Part shown: in pieces, positions 1 through 4,576 of the stretch | Layout: every line of letters starts with the position of its first letter | Position numbering within the stretch: the stretch's first letter is position 1 | Source of the DNA: Syntrophomonadaceae bacterium | Lineage (GTDB): Bacteria; Bacillota; Syntrophomonadia; Syntrophomonadales; Syntrophomonadaceae | Direction of reading: 5' to 3' | Assembly (NCBI GenBank): GCA_028686565.1 | Contig: JAQUBU010000118.1 | Location: forward strand, 1 to 6,996 | DNA length: 6,996 nucleotides | Notes under the pieces: model-generated | Told to the model about the DNA's origin: nothing | Database searches by the model: none | Seen by the model: the letters and a program-made list of their open reading frames with translations, nothing else | Program-made: the position numbers and the translations under genes

Positions 1-513
1 AGTTTTCAGGATCGCTACAGTTTGAAAGGCTCGGTAGTTGGGGCAGTTGATCTGGTAAGAGGTATGGGTATATGTGCTGGCTTGACTCCAGTTACGGTAA
101 CAGGAGCCACTGGCAGTATAGTTACCAACTTTGCCGGTAAAACAAAGGCCGCTTTGGATGAACTAAAACGCGGGCAGGACTTTGTCTATCTTCATATTGA
201 ATCTCCTGATGAAGCAGGACACCAAGGCAGCCTGAAAGATAAAATCTGGAGTATCGAACAAATAGATCGGGAAGTACTGGGAATGGTCATGGCAGAAATG
301 GAGCACTTTAGCGAGCTGCGCGTGATGATTCTGCCCGACCATCCTACACCTATAGCTATTAAAACTCACTCATCCGAACCAGTACCGTTTATGATTTTTG
401 ACAAAAATAAGGCAATCAGCAATGGATTGGAAGCATATAATGAAATAACTTCCAGTCAGGGACCTTTCATTGCCAAGGGACATGAACTAATGGAGCTTTT
501 CATAAAGGGTTGA
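1..513 (+). CDS. apgM: Cofactor-independent phosphoglycerate mutase family protein, archaeal type (C-terminal part); possible homoserine kinase
   Basis: The reading frame is open from base 1 (first residues SFQDRYS), so this is a 5'-truncated gene; the TTG at 22 is internal, not a start. About 170 of the ~400 residues usual for the family remain. Seen: the alkaline-phosphatase-superfamily metal-binding motifs of the ApgM type, namely SPDEAGH near residue 68-74 of the fragment, LPDHPTP near 111-117 and the histidine of KTHS near 123, plus the typical GAVDLVRGMGICAG and TGATGSIVTN segments. Known: the family interconverts 3- and 2-phosphoglycerate in the cytoplasm using divalent metals; one branch (described as 'proposed homoserine kinase') clusters with threonine biosynthesis genes. 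Here the next gene is thrC, though on the opposite strand and convergent. Inference: either glycolytic mutase or a homoserine-phosphorylating relative; the fragment cannot decide. The stop is followed after one base by the giant palindrome at 515-631. Confidence 0.9.
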   Translation, partial: SFQDRYSLKGSVVGAVDLVRGMGICAGLTPVTVTGATGSIVTNFAGKTKAALDELKRGQDFVYLHIESPDEAGHQGSLKDKIWSIEQIDREVLGMVMAEMEHFSELRVMILPDHPTPIAIKTHSSEPVPFMIFDKNKAISNGLEAYNEITSSQGPFIAKGHELMELFIKG

Positions 514-514
514 G

Positions 515-631
515 AAGGGTGCTGACAAGGGGACGCTGACAAGGGGACGGTTCTTCTGTCATAATGTCATATTCTATGACATTATGACAGAAGAACCGTC
601 CCCTTGTCAGCGTCCCCTTGTCAGCACCCTT
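515..631. repeat. Perfect 57-bp inverted repeat (REP/MITE-like palindrome), possible bidirectional terminator
   Basis: Left arm 515-571 and right arm 575-631 are exact reverse complements over all 57 bases, separated only by the loop TTC (572-574). I checked every pair by the rule i + j = 1146; bases 514 and 632 do not pair. The element therefore occupies 117 of the 119 bases between the stop of the phosphoglycerate-mutase-like gene and the stop of thrC. The arms carry GACAAGGGGACGGTTCTTCT, and the outer part is a tandem 14-mer. There is no T-run after either arm, so it is not a classical intrinsic terminator, but any transcript entering from either side would fold into a very long hairpin. 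Similar 'ggggacggttctt' palindromes recur as intergenic elements in anaerobic Firmicutes (from memory, not searched). No transposase lies in the window. It may be a non-autonomous element mobilised in trans by a REP-type or IS200-like Y1 transposase. Confidence 0.97.
521..548 (+). repeat. Tandem 14-bp direct repeat inside the palindrome arm
   Basis: GCTGACAAGGGGAC occurs at 521-534 and again, directly abutting, at 535-548. The mirror copies lie in the right arm at 598-611 and 612-625. Because both arms carry the same duplication without one mismatch, either the duplication preceded the inversion that made the palindrome, or the arms are kept identical by a copying process. Confidence 0.95.
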
Positions 632-632
632 G

Positions 633-2129
633 TCATTCCAGAAAAGCCGCTACCGTGTCCTGCATTCCATCACGAGTGCTTAAGGTATTGTGCAGAACCG
701 GCCTTTTTTCCAAACCTTTTATCCCTTCTGGTATCTTCACTCCAGTTGCTGCAGAAAGCTGGTCCAGCAAGGCAAATTCATCCTGTCCGGATACAATTTT
801 TGGCTCAAGCACCGCCTGAGCCACACTGCTCCCGAATTTGAATGGACTGGCTGTAGAGGCAATTATGGTTTTAACCCGGTCCTTGCTCTCAGATAGGTAC
901 TTCTCATAAACATTTACAGCCACGGCGGTATGTGTATCCAATAAATAACCCTGCTTATCCCAGCATGCTGAGATGGTTTTAATAGTGTCCTCATCGGTAC
1001 AGAATTCCGACCAGAACAAATCCTTGATCCTGGTCAATGAAACTGCATCCACTTCATAACGGCCGCTGGTTTTGAGTTCTTCCATCCAGCTTGCAACCCG
1101 CGCCGCATCATGTCCGGTGATTTCATAAAGCAAACGCTCCAGATTTGATGAAATAAGGATATCCATGGACGGTGAAATGGTTTTTTCAAAATTGCGGTTG
1201 CGATCATATATTCCGGTCCTAATGAAATCATCCAGCACCTTATTGGTATTGGATGCACAGATCAGTTTATGAACGGGCAGACCCATTCGACTGGCATAAT
1301 AGGCAGCCAGAATATTGCCAAAGTTTCCAGTTGGCACGACGATATTAACCGGTTCCCCACTGACCAGCTTTCTCTTGGCCCTCAGTTCCACATAGGCCGA
1401 AATATAATAAACGATTTGCGGCAGCAATCTTCCCCAGTTAATCGAATTTGCCGAGGATAATTTCATTCCCTGCTTATTCAAGCGTTCGGCAAAGGCATGA
1501 TCAGCAAAAATATTTTTAACTCCTGTCTGAGCATCGTCGAAATTGCCGCTAACTGCTGCCACATAAACATTTTTACCTTCCTGAGTAATCATTTGCCGTT
1601 TTTGAACTTCGCTGACTCCATCTTCGGGATAGAATACGATTATCCTGGTCCCCGCAATGTCTTTAAAGCCCTCCAGAGCTGCTTTGCCGGTATCTCCGGA
1701 AGTAGCCACCAAAATAATAATTTCCCCGTTATCTCCAGTCTTTCGGGCACTTGTTGTCATTAGCTGAGGCAGAAGCTGCAGAGCCATATCCTTAAAAGCC
1801 GAAGTCGGTCCATGCCATAACTCCTGAATATATACGCCAGGTTTCAATTCCGCCAAAGGTGCAATACGCTCATCATCAAAACTTTCGTCATTATATGCAT
1901 CGTAAACACAATTCTTAATTTCTTCATCGCTAAAATCACCTAAATAGTAGCGCAATATGCGGCAAGCCCGTTCCTGATAATTCTCAGATTCCATAAGCTG
2001 CCAATCTTTTTCCTTAAGCTCGGGAATATAATCAGGTACAAACAGACCACCATCAGGAGATATTCCCATCTTAATCGCTTCAGCTGCACTTATGGAATTA
2101 AACTTCCCTCTGCTGCTCTGGTATTTCAC
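633..2129 (-). CDS. thrC: Threonine synthase
   Basis: Converts O-phospho-L-homoserine and water to L-threonine and phosphate, the last step of threonine synthesis; cytoplasmic and PLP-dependent. At 498 residues it matches the longer ThrC class with an N-terminal extension. Seen: the N-terminal SSRGKFNSISAAEAI and ISPDGGLFVPD blocks; the PLP-lysine motif PTSAFKDMALQ with K113; VATSGDTGKAA at 141-151; SSANSINWGR at 225-234; the phosphate-binding VPTGNFGN at 265-272; ASNTNKVLDDF at 292-302; STASPFKF near the C-terminus. The start is GTG (2127-2129), chosen because AGGAGG lies on the minus strand at 2138-2143, 8 nt upstream, and because the N-terminus MKYQSSRG fits the family. It lies 38 bp downstream of the stalk-domain protein gene on the same strand with no evident terminator between, so co-transcription is likely. 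The stop codon is one base from the 57-bp palindrome. Confidence 0.97.
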   Translation of the reverse strand: MKYQSSRGKFNSISAAEAIKMGISPDGGLFVPDYIPELKEKDWQLMESENYQERACRILRYYLGDFSDEEIKNCVYDAYNDESFDDERIAPLAELKPGVYIQELWHGPTSAFKDMALQLLPQLMTTSARKTGDNGEIIILVATSGDTGKAALEGFKDIAGTRIIVFYPEDGVSEVQKRQMITQEGKNVYVAAVSGNFDDAQTGVKNIFADHAFAERLNKQGMKLSSANSINWGRLLPQIVYYISAYVELRAKRKLVSGEPVNIVVPTGNFGNILAAYYASRMGLPVHKLICASNTNKVLDDFIRTGIYDRNRNFEKTISPSMDILISSNLERLLYEITGHDAARVASWMEELKTSGRYEVDAVSLTRIKDLFWSEFCTDEDTIKTISACWDKQGYLLDTHTAVAVNVYEKYLSESKDRVKTIIASTASPFKFGSSVAQAVLEPKIVSGQDEFALLDQLSAATGVKIPEGIKGLEKRPVLHNTLSTRDGMQDTVAAFLE

Positions 2130-2167
2130 AAAAAATGCCTCCTTTTTTAAATCTTTGTCTCCTCTTG

Positions 2168-2776
2168 CTAGCTGCCCTTCTGGACCGATTTAATAGTCGG
2201 TACCGAAGGCCTCTGCGGGCTAACCGGAATAACCGGTTTCTTAATACCGAGACTCTTAGCTGTATCAATGATAATCTCATCCTGCTCTTCACTGCTTTGA
2301 CCCTTACTGAAGACATGTGCCGCCTTACTGGCATCATGCCAGCGAACCTCGGCACCCAAATACTCGGAAACAAAACGCACCGGGACCATGGTGCGGCCAT
2401 TGGCTGCTATCGCTACGGTATCCATCAACCTGGTTTTACCGTTTACTCTCACCTTTTCATCACCAATTTTTAAGATTATATCAACTGCTGCAAGCTTCCC
2501 GCTGGCCTCCCGCTGGATATATACCTCCCGGTTCTCAGGATCACTGAAATCATAACCCACTTTGGCACCTAAAGTCTGAGCCGGGAAGCGAACCGGTACC
2601 ATTACGCGCTCACTGCTGTCTACATAGGGTTTCTGGTCGGGAAAATTAACCGCTTTGCCATCAACATATAAATATAGATTTTTTGCCAGCAACTTGGCTG
2701 AACTAGCTGCATCTACCGGCAAGAATCCCAGTGACCAAAAGAGAACTGCCATCAAGATAGTATAAAAACACTTCAT
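2168..2776 (-). CDS. Secreted copper amine oxidase N-terminal (stalk) domain protein
   Basis: The product has 202 residues. Seen: a signal peptide at the N-terminus (MKCFYTILMAVLFWSLGFLPVDAA, residues 1-24, cleavage likely after an Ala near 24). Then come two copies of the Cu_amine_oxidN1-type motif: RVMVPVRFPAQTLGAKVGYD at 57-76 and RTMVPVRFVSEYLGAEVRWHD at 128-148. A charged linker and a proline-rich tail (PVIPVSPQRPSVP, residues 181-193) follow. Known: despite the name, these small beta-alpha modules in Clostridia have no amine oxidase activity; they occur in exported and cell-wall proteins. Inference: an envelope or extracellular protein of unknown binding role. The ATG at 2774-2776 is chosen because AGGGAGG sits at 2784-2790 with 7-nt spacing and the signal peptide begins there. 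The frame stays open back to a GTG at 2911, but that start has no ribosome site and would bury the signal peptide. The gene is first of a likely two-gene unit with thrC and has a long structured leader. Confidence 0.88.
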   Translation of the reverse strand: MKCFYTILMAVLFWSLGFLPVDAASSAKLLAKNLYLYVDGKAVNFPDQKPYVDSSERVMVPVRFPAQTLGAKVGYDFSDPENREVYIQREASGKLAAVDIILKIGDEKVRVNGKTRLMDTVAIAANGRTMVPVRFVSEYLGAEVRWHDASKAAHVFSKGQSSEEQDEIIIDTAKSLGIKKPVIPVSPQRPSVPTIKSVQKGS

Positions 2777-2826
2777 ATCATATCCTCCCTCGCTATACCG
2801 GGCAGCCTGCTTTTTAAACATCGGAA

Positions 2827-2927
2827 GAAACGGCGGAGCAGTTTCTTTAGCACCGCTGCAACGAGGTGGGGGATTAGAAACCGCCACCTGTTTTGTTAAT
2901 AGGAACACCACCGTTTGAAACGGCGGA
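2827..2927 (-). repeat. Direct repeat TCCGCCGTTTC within the leader
   Basis: The 11-mer TCCGCCGTTTC (minus strand) occurs at 2927-2917 and 2837-2827, 90 nt apart. The first copy forms the 5' strand of hairpin a; the second forms the 3' strand of the competing helices c. Both copies can also pair with the GGTGGCGG at 2888-2881 or with CGGTGG at 2913-2908, so the repeat supplies strands that could swap partners. Confidence 0.8.
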
Positions 2928-2930
2928 CAT
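2874..2930 (-). CDS. Possible leader peptide (18 residues) inside the structured leader
   Basis: ATG at 2930-2928 opens MSAVSNGGVPINKTGGGF, ending with TAA at 2876-2874. GAGG (2941-2938) lies 7 nt before the ATG, an acceptable but short ribosome site. If transcription really starts near 2940, that site would sit at the extreme 5' end and would be weak or absent. The ORF overlaps hairpins a and b of the leader and stops just before the CCACCT strand of helix b, so a ribosome at its end could melt that helix. It has no run of one amino acid that would suggest classical attenuation. It may be a chance ORF. Confidence 0.2.
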   Translation of the reverse strand: MSAVSNGGVPINKTGGGF

Positions 2931-2946
2931 CTTTTTACCTCGTTAT

Positions 2947-2975
2947 ATTCTATACTTTAAATCTTAACAGGTAAA
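2947..2975 (-). promoter_or_regulatory. Sigma-A-like promoter for the leader, stalk protein and probably thrC
   Basis: On the minus strand, TTTACC (2975-2970, four of six matches to TTGACA) is followed after exactly 17 nt by TAGAAT (2952-2947, five of six matches to TATAAT). Transcription would start near 2940-2941, giving a leader of about 160 nt. The surrounding region is AT-rich. Confidence 0.55.
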
Positions 2976-3188
2976 TCTATAGTGTATGCTTTTATTGTTT
3001 AGAATTTTTTTGTTTAATAATCCAGAATTATTGTAGACTTAAAATAAGTGGATATAGAAATACTTTTAAAAACGTATTTAAACCTTAAATCTTTTAGGAG
3101 AAATGCTTTTCGTTAACAAAATGAAATACTGTGATATCAATAGATAATGAGAGAAAATGAAGGTTTATTAAGGGAGGTAGATAATCAT
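2976..3188. other. AT-rich divergent intergenic region
   Basis: This is the plus-strand half of the 412-bp gap between the divergent genes starting at 2776 and 3189. It is very AT-rich. The best plus-strand promoter guess is TTGTAG (3031-3036), a 16-nt spacer and TATAGA (3053-3058), which is weak. AGGAG at 3096-3100 precedes an ATG at 3103 by only 2 nt; the resulting 14-codon ORF ending at 3147 is unconvincing. I see no clear operator, tRNA or repeat here. Confidence 0.5.
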
Positions 3189-3710
3189 ATGGGACAGCTT
3201 ATCATAATTATTATTTTGCTAATTACCGGAAAACTGCTAACTGATATATATAAAGAAAGTCGAAACAAGAACCAGCAAAAAAATGCAAGCGGTGAAGTGA
3301 TAGATGTCAGCGGTGCCTGGATTGATCTTAGTGATATGCCATTTCAGCCCCGGAATTACCTGCTATCAGAATCAGATATGGCACTATATTTACTCCTCCA
3401 AAAAATCCTGGCAGGCAGTAATTATGTGGTTTTTCCCAAAATCGGCTTGTCGGAAATTCTTCAGCTTAAATCTGGTACTAAAAATCCTCACGAATATAAT
3501 AAACGGATAAGAAGCAGCCAGGCAGACTGTCTGCTATGCAAACTCCCGTCTCTGCAACCAGTTCTGGTCGTTCTCAACCAGAATTCGGACAGCTTCGGTA
3601 AACGTGCTCTGGAAGAAGCAGGTTTGCAGCACCTGATTATAAGCCCTGATGATATGCCTTCAGAAGAGCTTTTACGGCAAAAAATACAGGATACCGGGCT
3701 GAAACTTTAA
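3189..3710 (+). CDS. Membrane-anchored DUF2726-like protein with degenerate nuclease motif
   Basis: The product has 173 residues. Start: ATG at 3189 preceded by AAGGGAGGT (3170-3178, 10-nt spacing); the upstream in-frame ATG at 3147 has no ribosome site. Seen: an N-terminal hydrophobic helix (residues 3-14, LIIIIILLITGK), a basic/polar linker (20-35), then a domain from about 57 to 170. That domain carries the order typical of DUF2726: YLLSESDMALYLLLQKIL at 57-74, YVVFPKIGLSEIL at 79-91, QADCLLCKLPSLQPVLVVLN at 111-130, GKRALEEAGLQHLIIS at 137-152. Known: DUF2726 resembles the restriction-endonuclease fold, and its central strand normally reads like 'hvDFvlcd..tlkpvlaIELDD'. Here the Asp of ADC is kept but the acidic IELDD stretch is replaced by VVLNQNS, so catalysis is doubtful. 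Probable membrane-tethered binding protein. It lies 19 nt upstream of an EEP-family gene, probably as an operon. Confidence 0.72.
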   Translation: MGQLIIIIILLITGKLLTDIYKESRNKNQQKNASGEVIDVSGAWIDLSDMPFQPRNYLLSESDMALYLLLQKILAGSNYVVFPKIGLSEILQLKSGTKNPHEYNKRIRSSQADCLLCKLPSLQPVLVVLNQNSDSFGKRALEEAGLQHLIISPDDMPSEELLRQKIQDTGLKL

Positions 3711-3729
3711 TTAAGGCGGCGATGAAATT

Positions 3730-4428
3730 ATGCAAAAATTGAGAATTGCCAGCTACAATATTCAACATGGTAAAGGAATGGACGGAGTGTTGGACCTTAA
3801 GCGAACCTCCCAGGTACTATCCCAGATGGATGCAGACGTGATATTCCTGCAGGAAGTAGACATGTTCCGTATGCCAACTCACCTGGTAATGCAAGTTCAG
3901 CGATTAGCCTTTGACCTGGGTATGTCCTGGATATACGGGAGTGTACGCTCATACCCTATTGGTTCTTATGGCAACGGCATATTATCACGTTACCCTATTG
4001 TGAAGATAGCCAACCATATCCTTCCCGATGCTATAGACCCGAGACGCTGCTTACAGGCAGAAATAATGATAAAAGGAACTCTGCTAGCGGTATTTAATAC
4101 CCATTTAGGTTTGAAACAAGATGTACGCTTACAACAAGTCCAGAACGTGATTCTCCCCCTGGTCCTATCTATTCCCGGTCCATCGATTCTGGGGGGTGAT
4201 TTCAACGCCACTGTCAACCGCCCGGAAACAAGACTATTAGCTGAAAATCTCACTGATACTTTCTGTAAAAATTCTGGTCCCCAAACAAATACTTTTCCTG
4301 CAATAAAACCTGCCGCACGAATCGATTACATATTTACCAACCACCAATGCATGCCTTCTAACTACTTCATCATGGATTCAATGGCTTCAGATCACCTGCC
4401 TATTACAGCTGAAATAGAAATTTTGTAA
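3730..4428 (+). CDS. Endonuclease/exonuclease/phosphatase (EEP) family protein
   Basis: The product has 232 residues and is a compact single-domain member with no signal peptide. EEP enzymes are metal-dependent hydrolases of phosphodiester or phosphomonoester bonds (AP endonucleases, DNase I-like nucleases, sphingomyelinases, inositol phosphatases). The full catalytic set is visible: N10 in IASYNIQHG, Q41-E42 in FLQEVD, GNGILSRYP at 81-89 with the conserved Asn, NTHLG at 123-127 with the catalytic His, GGDFNA at 155-160 (Asp and Asn), RIDYIF at 197-202, and ASDHLP at 219-224 with the final D-H pair. It should be active. The start ATG follows AAGGCGG (3713-3719) at 10 nt. The gene is 19 nt behind the DUF2726-like gene, so they are likely co-transcribed. 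No DNA-repair-specific or phosphoinositide-specific extension is present, so the substrate cannot be called. Cytoplasmic by sequence, but its membrane-anchored neighbour could recruit it. Confidence 0.9.
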   Translation: MQKLRIASYNIQHGKGMDGVLDLKRTSQVLSQMDADVIFLQEVDMFRMPTHLVMQVQRLAFDLGMSWIYGSVRSYPIGSYGNGILSRYPIVKIANHILPDAIDPRRCLQAEIMIKGTLLAVFNTHLGLKQDVRLQQVQNVILPLVLSIPGPSILGGDFNATVNRPETRLLAENLTDTFCKNSGPQTNTFPAIKPAARIDYIFTNHQCMPSNYFIMDSMASDHLPITAEIEIL

Positions 4429-4467
4429 TGTATACAACATTTTTCTCCGATAAATAACTATCAGGCA

Positions 4468-4476
4468 TGATATAAT
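4468..4476 (+). promoter_or_regulatory. Extended -10 promoter candidate for the diguanylate cyclase gene
   Basis: TGATATAAT matches the extended -10 consensus TGnTATAAT exactly; no good -35 is seen at 16-18 nt upstream. It lies about 100 nt before the start codon, in a 139-148 bp gap after the EEP gene. A second TATAAT at 4526-4531 lies closer to the gene, also without a clear -35. Confidence 0.45.
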
Positions 4477-4576
4477 AAGACATTATTCGTTTATTATATG
4501 CTGCTTTCGATTTTCTCTGCATTTTTATAATACGGAAAGCTTAAAAATTCTGGTTATATGAGGGGTTGTGAGCAGG

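Larger units (their letters stand above)
2777..2940 (-). ncRNA. Structured 5' leader, riboswitch-like cis-regulatory RNA of unassigned family
   Basis: Read on the minus strand from the predicted start of transcription to the stalk-protein start codon. Helices seen by hand: (a) CCGCCG 2926-2921 with CGGTGG 2913-2908, loop TTTCAAA; (b) AGGTGGCGG 2889-2881 with CCCCCACCT 2872-2864, one mismatch; (c) AAGAAAC 2847-2841 with GTTTCTT 2831-2825, competing with GCGGTGC 2856-2850 against GCTCCGC 2839-2833; (d) GCAGC 2859-2855 with GCTGC 2806-2802; (e) CCTCG 2866-2862 with CGAGG 2792-2788, which covers the beginning of the Shine-Dalgarno at 2790-2784. Helices b and e share bases 2866-2864, so they exclude each other: forming b frees the ribosome site, forming e partly hides it. 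Together d and e close one long-range arm. No U-tract terminator is present, so control would act on translation. I could not match it to TPP, SAM, cobalamin, lysine, glycine, purine or c-di-GMP-I signatures. Function is inferred from structure only. Confidence 0.55.

Noticed and set aside
515..631. CRISPR array or tRNA in the repeat-rich gap
   Set aside because: The repeats form one symmetric hairpin without spacers, and no cloverleaf is possible.
584..841. Plus-strand ORFs starting inside the palindrome
   Set aside because: They run antisense through the conserved C-terminal end of thrC, begin within repeat sequence, have no ribosome site and resemble no protein.
2801..2866. c-di-GMP-I riboswitch
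   Set aside because: There is a faint resemblance in the 3' half (CTAA before a hairpin, then GGCTGCC), but the conserved CGCAAAGCC-type box and the matching 5' strand were not found.
2777..2911. N-terminal extension of the stalk-domain protein from a GTG at 2911 (45 extra residues)
   Set aside because: There is no ribosome site before the GTG, it would bury a clear signal peptide, and the strong AGGGAGG at 2784-2790 points to the ATG at 2776.
3103..3147. 14-codon ORF (MLFVNKMKYCDINR) before the DUF2726-like gene
   Set aside because: AGGAG is only 2 nt from the ATG, too close for good initiation, and nothing else supports it.
3990..4253. 87-codon ORF on the minus strand
   Set aside because: It lies antisense within the EEP gene and has no recognisable features or ribosome site.
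4423..4445. Terminator after the EEP gene (TTGTA/TACAA followed by a T-run)
   Set aside because: The stem is only 5 bp and AT-rich, overlaps the stop codon, and is separated from the T-run; too weak to call.
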